Source: Lithospermum erythrorhizon
Lineage: Eukaryota > Streptophyta > Magnoliopsida > Boraginales > Boraginaceae
Assembly: GCA_019722365.1 (NCBI GenBank)
Contig: JADFUC010000085.1
Span: 1,302,001 to 1,366,000, forward strand
Direction of reading: 5' to 3'
Length of the DNA: 64,000 nt
Each line of letters opens with the position of its first letter. Position 1 is the stretch's first letter. Positions 11,060-23,519 of this stretch are shown here, one piece after another. The translations under genes and the position numbers were made by a program. Under the pieces are notes generated by a model. It saw only the letters and a program-made list of their open reading frames with translations. It was not told where the DNA came from and did not search any database.

Positions 11060-13829
11060 ATGGGTTTGCTAAGAGTTTTGTCACAGACAACCACAAAACA
11101 TAGGTTGAATGCTGTTTCAGTTCTTGGAAAGTTTAGAATTGCTCAATCTTTTCACCGTTCTGAATCAACAGCTAGACCTCTTGAAGGGTCTTATTCGTCT
11201 AGCGATGTTGATGATGAACATGATGATTTTCAGGTCAATATTTACTATATGGTTGTACGCTTTTTATTTATTTATTGTGTGAAGTAGTAGGGAGTATTTA
11301 CACTTCATTATTTGGTCAATTTGGAAAATCTTCCATAAGGTAGTGTACTGTCGACGACCCCCTTATCCTGGAGCTACATAAGCATTGGTGTAGGTTGATG
11401 TCGATATTGAATTATATATTATATGGTTGTAAGAAAATCATGAATCTTGATTTTGCTGAAATAATTTTTGATTTGTAATTTGCAGGCTTTGGACTTTCCA
11501 GGAGGGAAAGTGAGTTTTGTGTCCCAGTTGAAGTTCATTCCAGAGGCATCAGGCAGCAGAGTTCCCTGTTATCGTGTACTCGACGATCATGGTTGTGCCA
11601 TTTCTGGTAGCAGATTTCACCAGTTGGAGAAAGAAATAGCAGTGAAAATGTATAGAGATATGGTGACCCTTGAGATTATGGACACTATATTCTATGAAGT
11701 GCAGAGGCAAGGGAGGATATCTTTCTATTTGACCTCAACCGGAGAGGAAGCCGTCGCCATAGGATCAGCAGCTGCCCTTTCTCCGGATGATGTTATATTC
11801 CCTCAGGTCAGTCCTTGTATCTATTCAAAAGACAGTTACCTCAGTTTGGTGAGATAATTAGATTTGTACATGAGTCGAGCAGAGTTGAAACTTGAAGCTG
11901 AATAAATACTACCTCAGTTTGATGACTAATCGAGCCATAAACTCAGCTCAGCTCAATTTTAATGAACCAAGGTGGGCTAAGTATGGCTCGTCTTATGCAG
12001 CCTTTACGCAAAAAAAATGCAGATGATTTCGATTTTTTGAGAAAAAGAATGATATGCCTCAAGGAAACTTGTGGGATTTGAACCTGATCTATCTATGAAT
12101 TCTGAACTCTTGATTTGATGCATCGTGCAGTACAGAGAACCCGGTGTTCTGCTATGGCGTGGTTTTAGCTTACAAGAATTCACGAATCAGTTGTTTGGGA
12201 ATAAAGAAGACTATGGCAAAGGAAGGCAGATGCCTATACACTATGGTTCGAGGGAGCTCAATTATGTGACTATATCCTCACCGCTCGCGTAATTCTGTTT
12301 TTCCTTCTCTTTTCTTTGTTTACAGTGTGTTTGTTTGATGTATGAAATTGGAGGAACCATCTGTACAATTTTCTAAAATTTGTATCTAGTTTTCCTCCAA
12401 TTTCATCTTGAATCCTGATTCCGCCATTGTACACACATACCCTTCTAACCTCTCTCGATGTCTGCTTCAGTACTCAGCTTCCTCAAGCTGTAGGGGCAGC
12501 ATACTCGCTCAAAATGGATAACAAAAATGCTTGCACTGTGGCCTATATGGGAGATGGTTCCTCAAGTGAGGTAATCACTAGATCCTAAAGCATATTCTTC
12601 AACTTCAAATATCTAAGAGCTTAACCTCTTATTCGTTCATCAATTCTCACTTTACTAATATGTGCAAGTATAATATTTGACAGGGAGATTTTCATGCTGC
12701 TTTAAACTTCGCTGCTGTTATGGAAGCTCCGGTTTTGTTTATATGCAGAAACAACGGATGGGCAATCAGCACACATGTATCAGAACAATTCCGAAGTATG
12801 CATCGTTTACAATATGCAATAACATTGATGAAATAAGTAAAATACATTAATGCCAAATTATATCATCCCAAATTGAATGTAACTATCTTTTAACTATCTT
12901 TATCAGGTGATGGTGTTGTTGTGAAAGGCCAAGCTTATGGGATCCAAAGTATTAGGGTTGATGGAAATGATGCATTGGCGGTTTACAGCGCCATAAAAGA
13001 AGCTCGTGAAATGGTCGTTGGGGAACAAAAGCCTGTACTTGTCGAGGTAAGTAACAAGCTAGCTTCAATGATACAAAGAAAGGACTTACTATTCTAAGTA
13101 GAAGTGTTCATGAGCCGAATCGTTTACTATTCGGAGTTTGCACAAGACCTTGATCAAGCGAGCCAATTTGGGGCTCAGCTCAAGTAGTCAGCTCCATTAA
13201 AGAGCATTGAGCTAAGCTGAGCAATGGCTCGATTAACTAAAATTTCTACGACTCTTCTACAAGTCTACTTGTGAACCCAAAACAAGGAATTCACAAGATC
13301 CTAAAGTTAGCAATTCACAATCAATGGAGTTCAATTCTCATATGTATCGATCAACATGTAACCTTTTCTTGGTATTTTAGGTAATGACATATCGCGTCAG
13401 CCATCATTCGACATCTGATGATTCGACAAAATATAGGCATGTAAATGAGATAGAGCACTGGAATAAAACCAGGAGCCCCATTCCTAGGTTTAGGAAATGG
13501 ATCGAGGGAAATGGTTGGTGGAGTGATCAAGATGAATCTGATCTCAGAAGCACCATGAGGAAGCAGGTAACTAATTGTCCCTCTTATTCCACACTATTAA
13601 CAATTGCTCTTCATCATAACCACTGTATAAATTAATCTAATTTTTCTAACTAATTGTGCATGTTCAAATGCAGTTAATGCAAACACTTCAAGAGGCTGGT
13701 AAGATGGAGAAACCTGATCTGGCAACATTATTTACAGATGTATATCATCATGTTCCATCAAATCTCAAGGAACAAGAAACATCACTCAAAGAAACCATCA
13801 AGAATCACCCAAAAGACTACCCCAAATGA
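11060..13829 (+). CDS. BCKDHA: Branched-chain 2-oxoacid dehydrogenase E1 alpha subunit, mitochondrial
   Basis: Eight exons: 11060-11233, 11486-11806, 12131-12288, 12471-12570, 12684-12795, 12907-13046, 13381-13566, 13674-13829. They sum to 1347 nt (448 aa), close to the family's plant length. E1 alpha pairs with E1 beta and uses thiamine diphosphate to decarboxylate the oxoacids of Leu, Ile and Val in the mitochondrial matrix. Residues 1-50 are basic and Ser-rich ([15 protein letters not shown]...), like a mitochondrial presequence. Seen: [12 protein letters not shown], the thiamine-binding [18 protein letters not shown]...NN motif, and the HHSTSDDST loop that in animals carries the kinase-regulated serines. 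All introns have GT-AG ends; intron 1 holds a SINE-like repeat. The stop is 428 bp from the stop of the convergent helicase. No disabling change seen. Confidence 0.95.
11278..11420 (+). repeat. SINE-like dispersed repeat, copy 1 (in BCKDHA intron 1)
   Basis: Shares TGTGAAGTAGTAG and a following GTCAATTTGGAAA segment with copies at 36.85, 61.3 and 62.47 kb. This is the most diverged of the four. Confidence 0.5.
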
Positions 13830-14257
13830 TGTTTCTATACTCTACTTGATATTCATGTTTCTATACTACATACGGAGTAATAAATCAAGTATCAAATCCC
13901 TCTAAATGTTATCTTCTTAAGTTAAATTGTTACTAGTCACCATGTAACATAGAAAAGATAACACTCGGACAAAATTATCGAAGATTCAAAGAATACAAAG
14001 TAAAAAAATTCCAATGTATGGCAACATATTCACATAACAGGTAGGTTTCAACCAAAAGAGAAACTGTGAGAAAATGAAAGCGAAATTACTTTTCCTTGGG
14101 AATTAATTTGTTCTTGATGGCAAAACTTAGCATGTATCATATCTTCAAGAGACAATCTTTAATAATGTTAAGAGAGAATGTTTAATAATGTTAATAGTAC
14201 AAACTACAAACTCAGAATACAAAATTGGAGGAAAATCTTCTCATGGTTTTGAAGTTG
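13830..14257. other. Convergent 3' region between BCKDHA and the helicase
   Basis: Holds the two 3' untranslated regions. One TACGGAGTA 9-mer at 13871. No gene seen. Confidence 0.6.
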
Positions 14258-17200
14258 CTAATATCTTACAAATTGCCTGGTATCACCTTCGCCTTTGCGC
14301 CCATAAGGGGAGTTTTCACTAAATCCATGTTTCCCTCCTTCAACCTTTCGCATTTTCTTCCTAAACCTGGAAGCACTGCTGTCTATATTAAGATTAATTT
14401 GTGGGGGACCGGAGAAACAGAACGAAGAAGCAACCTCCTGAAAAAATTGGTCATTAAATCATGTAAGATATTAGTACTATAAAGCCAAGGAATTGTAATG
14501 CCGTGAGTCTAAAGGGAAATCGAACAGTGGATACCTGCAGATCAAGTCTATGTACATTGAAAATATCCTTCATCGAATGTGAATTATATGCGAGTATATA
14601 AGCCCGATATGCTTCTTTAGCAGACTTGTTTAGATAATAATTGTTTGCAACCAACTTCTCCTGCAACAATTCACATTTGTAAGTTATTTTCATTCCTAGC
14701 AGAAATATATATTAAAACAACAATATTTGCAGGGGCCCAAGTACCAGGTGAGACTGAACATTTGCTATCTTCTTGTCATCATATTCATACTCTTTGACGG
14801 GTACTTTTGCAGCCTGAAATAATTAGAAATCATACTTGAGAAGATATGTAGCATTTCGCAACTGATGTTTATTTTCCGAAACCTAAAGGATCAGATCAAA
14901 GAACTTGCTTTATAGCCATCTCTGAGAGACTGCTGCCTCATATTAAATTGATAGGGGTTTCACTCATATCAAAACACATCTTATATTTCTTAGTTAGGTA
15001 ATATACAATACAAAACAAATTTAAGCATTAAACTTTTTAAGCAAGAATGTACACGTACCTTCAGATAGCGAAGAAACTGCAGCTCTTCTGGAATCAAGAA
15101 GAGCAAAGCATTTCCTTTTGCACCTTCCCCACGTGCTGTCCGACCAACTCTGTGAATATATTCCTGAATAGATTACACAAACCATGAACTCAGCAAGAGG
15201 AAACGCCTAAAAATGTAACTTTAATGTCTAAGTTCGGCAAATAAAAACATTAAAACAACATATACCTTAGGTTCATCAGGAGGATCATACTGCACAATCC
15301 AATCCTGAGGGAGAAAAGTGATTAAATGAATTTGATATCTCAACAATGATCCAATTTTAGTAAGTGGCCACTAGTTCGATCAATCTCGATTGAAAAGCAA
15401 AAACAGATTAATTGAAATTCACCATGCAATAGAATAGCATTGCATTCTCTTAGACAATTTGGAAGGATCTAATTTAATAATTATTCATTGCTGTTTCTGG
15501 CTCTAGCAGGACTACTTTATTGATTAGCATTTAAACTTATGTTTTGAGTAATTAATATGGCTTGCATGAATATACAACTTTTAGCATTACTGAGAGCACC
15601 AGGGGAGAGTACGCAATGGCTTGAAGGGAGAAACCATACCACAGATGGGATATCAAGACCACGAGCAGCAACATCAGTACATAACAATATGCCCTTCTCT
15701 GCTTTGCAAAAATCAAAAAATGTAGAAGTTCGTTTCTGCTGCTTCTGTTTCCCATGTATGTCATCACAATCGATGTCAATGTGCCGAAGAAGTTCTGAGT
15801 GGAATTTTACAGAATTACATGAAGAGAAGAAAACCATCACTTTCTTTGACCGGTTTCTCTTCAAGAATGAGTACAGAAGGATAAATCTCTTAGCACTTGG
15901 CACAACACAGTACCCTTGTTGGAGGCCTTCGTTGGTGACCTACAATTTCGAGCACTGTCAAAGAGGTATCAAATGTATGATGAAAATAACTAATAAAAAT
16001 CAAGTGTTTTGTACCTTCTTCCTTCCGTCATCCACATCAATGTAGACAGGAGTTGTCCGAAATGATAAGCGAGCAAGGTCTTGCACCTGCAAAGGTCATG
16101 TAAATCCATTCAGTAACATTAACAGCCACCTCTTCATAACATCCACAAGAAAATATATAGGCCTAATTTGGATATTAAAGACCGAGATCAGATTACATCT
16201 ACAATATATATATTTCTTTGCGTTAAAGCCTAAGTCACAAGTCTGAATATGGTTATCTGAGGAAATACGGTTCGGTCACGAATTCGATTAGTTTAGAAAA
16301 ATGCAGTGCAGTGAGGGTAAGTTCATTATATATTTTTATTTTTATTTTAAAAATTTAGTAGATGAATATATATTGATGGAAGAAGAAGTTTGTATGATAT
16401 ATCTACATATGGTAACAAAATTAATAGAGAACTGAATTATGTATCAATTAAAGAATCAATCGATAGAAAGAAGAATTGTCAATTAATGAAAATCACTCAA
16501 TAAGGCATAAACTTGAGAAAATCAATTTATAACATTTTTGCTAATTCTTCATCCTGCTGACCACTGGCAAGCCTTTTTCTTCCTCTCTCCTCCTCTGAAA
16601 ACTCTTCTTCCTCCCCCACTTGTAAATAATCCCCCCTATTATTTTCCTTCTAATAATTTCTTGCGACGCCCGATTGGCGGGCAGACTCGATTTATGCGGC
16701 GGATCTGATCGGGGTTCTTTTTTAAAAGAACAAACTGTGTGCATATCACATTTCATCTTTCTCATCATTCAACATTTCGTCGCTCATGCTGAAATGCCGT
16801 TTATCGCTCATCTTTATATATTAGGCCAAAACATTTTCTATTAAAACACTAACCCGAGGTCATGTGCATATCACATATCATTTTTTAGGGTCAACTAGGT
16901 AAATTCACAAAAATACGGGGAAAAAAATTACGCCAAATCCCGTCCCACCTCTTCGTCCTTCATCCTTCCTCGTACTACCTATAGGCTATATCTTTCTAAT
17001 TCAAAGACATTTTCCCGACATCGAAACCTTCCCATCCACCAACAAAGCACAATGAAAGAACACAACAAATCCCAACTTCCCTTTCGTTGACTTTTTCCTG
17101 GAGTTGACCAGATGTGGAATTGAAGCAGAGTGAATATTTAGGGACTTGGAGTATTGCAAAAGGAGATGTATGGGTGTAGAAGAATTTCTTCAATACCGCC

Positions 17201-20200
17201 TCTGAGTTGACCAGAGACACCATGGCCCCAAGAAAGCAGTTGAAGGATAGAGGGTACATTCCTGAGATTCTGAAGGGAAAGAAGGAAGAGGCAGGCCGCG
17301 ACGAGGATGAGGTTTTCAGTTTTTGTTTCGTAAGTTTGTTTATGAATTTACAAAAGTTGTGAATAGCATTTCGCAATCCGTAGAGGTGAAGCTTCAAAAG
17401 CTATAGTTGCTAATATGAAATATTTATATAGATATATGACATATTTATATAGATATATGACACAAAATTAGTAATATTTGTAACCATTTAGTTGAAATAG
17501 GAACACTAGAAGAACAAGAATTCATTTTCTTAAAAAAATTAACCAAATTCGAAATATCAATTATAACAAAACATATTCTATTAAAGCATATTCAATTACA
17601 AAAATTAAGCAATTCATCAATACATCACAAAATTATATAACAAACTTATAACAATTATAAACACATTAATAATTATATCACAAAGTATAAATGAATCAAT
17701 ATAAATTAATACAAACATATTAATCAATATAAATAATTCAAACAGAAATAAATTAACAAATTAAAAATTAAAAGGCAAAACTAAAACAAATTAAAATAGA
17801 AATTAACAAATAAATAATCAATATCAATACCATCAACAAATTAAAACAGAAATTAAAAGACAAAATTAAGAAATTTAAAACAGATTATCAATTGAAGAAG
17901 AAAACAGAAAAAAAAAACAAAAAAAAGATCTCAGGCAACAAAGCTCATTATAGTCATGACTCCGACTAAGTACTATCATTGGAAGCTACAAGTATGGAAA
18001 GAGAACACAAAAATATTTCATATTCATGAACCCAAGAAAGTGTTCAAAGGGGGAAACCATGTGAAGTCGAAAAAAGAACAGCAATCTCTCACGACTAAGG
18101 AGGAGAAGGAGGCGGATCGGCAAGGAGGATGAGCCAGAAAGAAGAAAAGGAGAAAGAAGAAAAAAAGAATATTAGGTTTTTGTTTTGAGATTTGAAGAAT
18201 TGAAGGTAGGATAATAACTTTGGAATTTACTGTTGCACAACGACATATAATGTGATCTCTAAATTGTTAGTGTTTTAATAGAAAATGTAACGGCAGGATC
18301 AATTTTGCTCAATATATAAAGATTAGTGATGAAATGAAATATTTTGAAAGATGAGTAATCAACAGTGCCTTTAACAATATTTCTTTTTAGGAAACAATTA
18401 GCAACATTAAACAATAATGTGCTTCTTTTTTCTTTTCTGACACATTCCCAATTAATATCAACCAATCAACATTGGAGAATAAATATCAAAAAATAAAAAT
18501 CATAAAAGCCTTTAAAATCCATACCTTGCTGGTCTGTGTAGCAGAAAAAAGGGCTGTTTGCCTCTCCTGCAAAGAAAATAAATCAGTCAATGAAGACCAA
18601 GGAATTCCAATATTGCAGACTACAATTGAGTCAGATATGCACAAGTAAACATGCAAAAAAAATTATGGAAGATTGTTGAACACAAGTATTTCAAAACCAT
18701 CATAGCATGCAGAATTTAGTCTCAAAGATCAAAAAGAAATAGGAGGGTGATTATTTTATCTTCACAAAGGGATAAATGATCAGAAAATAAGCATCTGTCC
18801 AAATAGGTACCCCTTCTTTTCTAAATACATGATGTTTTAGTCTTGAGCACACAGTGACAGAGATTAAGGGGGCATACCAATTAAGCTGAAAAGTAATGAA
18901 GAAGGAGACAGTAAAAAATACTCCATTAACATGTGAAGATAGATCAACTTCTCAGCCAATTAACATAAAAATAAGGAGTGAAAACCATAATTACACACTC
19001 ATGATGAGAAAATAGAACATCAATTACAAAGATATACAAGAAAATATTGCTATAATGTCAACTACTACATTGGAGTCCCATACGTAGAAGCAACATTATG
19101 AATCCTGCTATACTCGTATTTCCAACAAAAAAAAATACATAAATAGGCTAAGCAAAAGTGCAAAACATCTATGACAGTCTTACTCATCTGTAATAGTTGC
19201 ATGGCAGATTAGGGCAACCACCAAACATAAAGCTATACCTTTGGCAAAGCCTTAATGATCTGCTTCATTTCCTCTTCGAAGTTGGCTTCCAAAATTCTGT
19301 CAGCCTCGTCAATAATGAGGCACTAAGAACAATAAGTAAGACAAGTCAGCAGAATGACCAACAGCAACAACTATTTTCAGTTAATGTTACCTTTCAAGAA
19401 ACCACTTAGGTAAGAACAGAAAACATGAACCATTCAATCAAACTTCTCATAGCTCTTTAAGCATTCCAAATAAATTAAAGAATCCATATGACATCAAAAG
19501 GGAAAAGCTACAATGATCAGAAACTATTTAATTCCTAAAAATAAAATTCTAGTTAAACAATATTATGTCTGTGCATATGACATCAAAAGGGAAAAGCTAT
19601 AATGATCAAAAATATTTAATTCCTAAGAATAAATTCTAGCTAAACAATATGTCTGTGCATATGGCAACATAAACGTGATACTGTCCAAGTACTGCTGAGA
19701 AAGTAAATGTGCATCAACGAATGTTCTGCATGAGCAGAATAAATGGTATCCTACAACATCAAGAATGTGCTTGTGTAGAATAAAAAAAGATGTGATAATT
19801 GTTCACCAAAGAATCTAAAATAGTTTTTTCATTCTAAAGATCAACAGGCATGGCTATATCTAAAGTTTTAAACCTTGTGGAAAAACATGAGAAGTTGTCT
19901 CAACAAGGAAAACTCAAGTAACGAACAAGGCTGTAAGATGGATTTAGTAGACAAGTACCACTGAGAATAGTACTCGTCTGTGGATCCATATCGGTGGTTG
20001 TCTGGCCACTGCTGATTAAAGCTCAGCTTTTACTTTATGCACACATATTAAAGGCTGCTCAATACTTATAATTTCGAGAAGCCTTGTATAAGAAGTGTGC
20101 ACTTCCAAGTGAAGAAAATAAAATTTCAAAAAAAAACGAACACATGAAAACCTCTAAAAGCTGATTTTAGATGCCTGCTTGTATAAAATCACATAGATAG

Positions 20201-22877
20201 TTTGTGCAATGAACCACACAGACAAGGTTTGCCTAGCTGACTATTAGTCTCGAATCATAGTTCGCTTAACATGAAACCAACTACAAGCATGATAATGACG
20301 CGCACAAAATACATCATTTTGCTTTCGGTACTATGTTGAAAATGCATTATTAGATCAAATCTTATAAGGTGTAGGACAACCAAAGTTTGGATTATTAGAT
20401 CAAATCTGATAATGGATTTAACAGTGAGACGCACACAAAATACAGTGACACTCTTACACGATTTAAGAGTGTCTCACTGTATTTTAAATATACAACACTA
20501 AGGTGCTCCAAGTATTTTGAACCACAAGACTAAAAATCCAGCTAATGTATTCAAATGTGGGACACATAAAAAGATAAAGGAGGAACAATTAAATCAGTTT
20601 TACTATGAACCTTCAAATTTCTGTATATAAATCCCTTGGTATTCTGAAGATGGTCAAGAAGCCGACCAGGAGTACCAATTAGGAGGTTTACTCCTTTTGC
20701 AATGCGCTCCGCTTCTCCTCTTCTTGCTGCACCGCCCATGACCAATCCAACAGTCTGAGAGTGATACTTCAAGAGGTCTTCTGCCACAGCATGTGTCTAT
20801 ATGAATTGAGCAAAAATTAATGTTTATTTTTCAAGATGCAAATGCATTAACATGACACCAGGTCAAGATATCGACACCTCATCTTAGATTAAAAATTGGT
20901 AACAGCAAAAATGCATTTTCAGAAGTTAAGAAAACCCTTCATGGACAGCCAGACATACATAAAGGTTAAACAAGTGTGGTTATAAAACTCAAAAGGAAAA
21001 CTGTTATGTGAAAAATGTCCAGAACATCGAACGGAAACCATCATTGTTACAATGGCCTACTATGAAATTTCTGATACATCTTGGAACTCAGAGAACATGT
21101 CCCAATGTAAAAGTGAACATAGAAAGAGATACAACGGATCATTTAAACTGAAAGAACTAGAGCTTTAGTACCTGAATGGCTAGCTCCCTTGTCGGGCAAA
21201 TCACAATAACGCCAGTTCCATTTCGAGGGGTAAATTGGATATTATACAACATCTCAATTGCTGGCACAAGAAAGGCAAGGGTCTTTCCAGAACCAGTTCT
21301 TGCAGCCCCAAGAACATCTTTTCCTTCAAGAAGAGGTGGAATAGCTCTAGCTTGGATCTGTAAATGTAATTAGTTCAGTAAATAAAGCTAATTTAACTCC
21401 AAATGCCCTTCAAACATAAAACAGTATCATTAACGGATAAAAGTTATAACGTAGTTCTTTCTCGGAATAAGTTGAACTAATTAAAAGGCCATATTCACTT
21501 CATCAATAAAATTGCACAACCACGTAAAAATCTGATGTTTATTATCATATTAACCAATTCAATACATAAACATTAAGTAACAAAAATTGAAATATCAAGT
21601 AAAAATTGTATCTTTATAATCATATATTCATATTAAGCAATATAATACATAAAGATAAGACCATAAACATTAGCTAACTAAAAATCAAATCTTTATGACA
21701 TATTAAGCAAGCAAACATTGGGCAAAGCTCGCAATTACCAAATCAACTTCAATCAACAAAACAATATACAAGAAAAAACCTCCAAACTCAACATATCTGA
21801 GTCATGTATTCAAAGTTCATATCTTCAATACATAAACATAAGACGCAAACATTAACTAACTAAAATTGAAAAAGCAACTAAAAATCAAACATTTATAACA
21901 TATAAAATCAAGCCATAAACATTAACCAAAAGCTTTCAACCCATAAATTTAATTCAATCAGCGAAATAATAATACATATACAACTAATATACCCTCTAAA
22001 ATGACATACTTGAGTCATGTACCCAAAGTTCGTATCTTTAATACATAAACATAAGACCATAAACAAAACCAAGTAAAAATCAAATCTTCATCATATATTA
22101 AGCAAACCATAAACATTAAGCGACGCTAGTAAATAGCAAATTTTCAACAATCAACAAAACAATGTACAATAAAAAAAACTCTAAAATCAACATACCTAAG
22201 TCATGTATTCAAAGTTCATATCCTTAAATACATAAACATAAGACCACAAACATAAACTAACTAAATCAAAAACCAACTAAAAATCCAATCTTTATGACAT
22301 ATAAATCAACCCATAAACATTAACAAACCAAACAATAAAAAAACCTCTAAAATCAACAAACCTGAGTCATGTACTCAAAGCTCATATCTCCAATAGCTTT
22401 CATAGAAAGTTCTGATATATTCAAACTAGAAAAAGCCTCAGTACTCATAATCCCTCTACCATTTTTCACCTCCTTCTTCGCCTCCTCCACAACTTCTTCC
22501 TCTTCATCAACCTCTTCTCTCACTCTCTTCAACCCCTTTTTTTTATTCTTCATTTTCTTAATCCCACCATTTTCTTCTGAAACAAAATTACCCGTTTCAT
22601 CTTCTGCTTCAAATTCACTGTTTTTGATATTGGTATTGTCTAAATTCATCAATTCAGAAGATTCTTGAGAAGCTAAATTAATGGGTTTGTTCTTTTTGGA
22701 ATTTTTTTTTATTTTTTTATTTGGGACAATAATATTGGGATTTTGGTGAACTTTTTGTTCTTCTGGTTCAAATTCACTATTTGTGATATTGGTATTGTTT
22801 GAATCCATGAATTTTGTAGGTTCTTGAGGTGATGAACTGGTACTTTTGTTCTTGTTTTTTTCAATTTTTCGTTTCAT
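14258..22877 (-). CDS. RH51: DEAD-box RNA helicase, HAS1/DDX18 family (RH51/RH27-like)
   Basis: Twelve exons, all introns phase 0: 22362-22877, 21172-21357, 20611-20796, 19239-19322, 18525-18566, 16015-16086, 15640-15939, 15266-15304, 15059-15163, 14745-14813, 14535-14660, 14258-14437 (1905 nt, 634 aa). The family unwinds pre-rRNA/snoRNA hybrids in the nucleolus during 60S assembly. Motifs in order: Q-motif with [20 protein letters not shown] (about 191-199), [26 protein letters not shown] (301-304), SAT (332-334), [30 protein letters not shown] (479-487). The C-terminal HAS1-type domain follows. Residues 1-150 are charged and low-complexity (poly-K, EEEE). I chose the ATG at 22877 because it opens the basic tail; the frame stays open upstream, so a longer start is possible. 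Gene choice between RH51 and RH27 is uncertain; family is sure. Confidence 0.93.
16990..17400 (+). other. Non-AT-rich insert with short coding-like frame inside the element
   Basis: This stretch is richer in G/C than the rest of the element. On + it reads [20 protein letters not shown] (17222-17281), continuing to about 17331 with acidic residues. On - there is an open frame of 133 codons over 16996-17397. I do not recognise either. It could be a captured host gene fragment (Pack-MULE style) or chance. Confidence 0.3.
17419..17461. repeat. 21-bp direct repeat, two copies
   Basis: ATATTTATATAGATATATGAC occurs twice head to tail, inside the inverted-repeat element. The following 17470-17950 is very A-rich with no coding signal. 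Confidence 0.8.
19485..19660. repeat. 89-bp tandem duplication in helicase intron 3
   Basis: Both copies start with CATATGACATCAAAAGGG (19485 and 19574). They run through AAGCTA-AATGATCA, TTTAATTCCTAA and TGTCTGTGCATATG. A few differences and small gaps. Confidence 0.85.
20437..20485. repeat. Near-perfect hairpin in helicase intron 3
   Basis: AAAATACAGTGACACTCTTA pairs with TAAGAGTGTCTCACTGTATTTT around a 6-8 nt loop, with a 2-nt bulge. A half-copy of the arm (ACAGTGAGACGCACAC) lies just before it. Likely a remnant of a small inverted-repeat element. Confidence 0.7.
21600..22361 (-). repeat. Tandem copies of the exon 1/intron 1 junction in helicase intron 1
   Basis: The last ~30 nt of exon 1 plus the intron start recur three times in the intron. 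On + the TGAGTCATGTA-type core begins at 21797, 22010 and 22196, and the real junction is at 22362. Spacing is 213, 186 and 166 bp. Each is followed by AAAGTTCATATC-type exon sequence and then ATACATAAACATAAGACC. Another unit without the exon part lies at about 21600-21790. On the gene strand the decoy donors read CTTAG|GTATGT (22196 copy), CTCAA|GTATGT (22010 copy) and CTCAG|ATATGT (21797 copy, GT lost). Confidence 0.85.
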
Positions 22878-23139
22878 ATTATTTGGGAAAAAATAATTTT
22901 TTGCTGAAATCAAAATTGCTGAAAAAAGAGGTTTAACAATGGAGGATGAGACCGAGGTTAGGTTTAGGGTTTTGCACATATGAACATATTTATGGGCCTT
23001 ACTTTTTAATTGGTTCAAACCCAATCTCAAATCTTAACTTTAAATTTTAACAACAATGAGTTTTATATATAAACTCTACTTGCTCACTAAATAATCTTTT
23101 CAAACCGTCTCACTTCTTGATCGTAGAATTAAAGATGCT
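22878..23139. other. 5' flank of the helicase gene
   Basis: Probably the helicase 5' untranslated region and promoter. The helicase frame is open upstream to 23030 but the codons look non-coding. No other signal seen. Confidence 0.4.
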
Positions 23140-23482
23140 TTATTAGAGTATTGATTAATATTAATAATATATCTTAAAAATTTACTTTATCACAAAACAC
23201 TTTAATTAATCATGAAAACAAAAAAAGTATTTTATTAAGAAATAGAAGTAGAAATAACAATATAAAGTTATATTGAATTCATATATGATCAAGTAAAAGG
23301 AAAAAGAAATTTATTAGGGGATTGATTAATATTACTAATATATCCTAAAAATGTACTTTATCACAAAATAATTTAATTAATTATGAAAACAAAAGGTACA
23401 TTATTAAGCGATAAAAATAAAAATATCAATATAAAATTGCATTGAATTCCTATATGATCAAGTTAAAAGGAAAAGTGAAATT
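23140..23482. repeat. MITE-like family A, 171-bp unit in tandem
   Basis: Copy 1 starts TTATTAGAGTATTGATTAAT at 23140; copy 2 starts TTATTAGGGGATTGATTAAT at 23311. They share CTTTATCACAAAA, ATTAAT-ATGAAAACAAAA and ATATGATCAAGT. A diverged relative lies at 57.1 kb. A GGGACAGATGGAGTA end follows at about 23506, typical of Stowaway-like MITE termini. Confidence 0.75.
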
Positions 23483-23519
23483 TAGCTACATGTTCAAGTA
23501 AACTGGGACAGATGGAGTA

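Larger units (their letters stand above)
16803..18330. mobile_element. Terminal-inverted-repeat DNA element in helicase intron 5
   Basis: A perfect 23-bp inverted repeat lies at 16831-16853 and 18266-18288 (inner end TTAAAACACTAAC on the left). Outside it, 16803-16822 and 18311-18330 are also inverted copies (18 of 20 match: AATATATAAAGAT then AG-GAT). The right arm has about 12 extra bases. Further outward both sides carry GATGAAATG/GAAAGATGA words. Long imperfect inverted repeats fit a MULE-like non-autonomous element. I found no clear target duplication or transposase. Confidence 0.6.

Noticed and set aside
12060..12130. tRNA/SINE-like GGATTTGAACCTGATC in BCKDHA intron 2
   Set aside because: Only one box, no body, tail or target duplication seen.
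13090..13260. Repeated GAGCTCAGC/AGCTGAGC words in BCKDHA introns 2 and 6
   Set aside because: Probably a common low-complexity plant repeat; too diverged to set borders.
15557..16045. 162-codon open frame on +
   Set aside because: Antisense shadow of helicase exons 6-7; splice sites, motifs and frame all support the minus strand.
22369..22668. 99-codon hydrophobic open frame on +
   Set aside because: Antisense of the charged helicase N-terminus; Lys/Glu codons read backwards give Phe/Leu/Ser.
15000..23030. Longer helicase start at 23030 (extra 51 codons)
   Set aside because: The extra codons read like untranslated leader and do not resemble helicase N-termini; not excluded.
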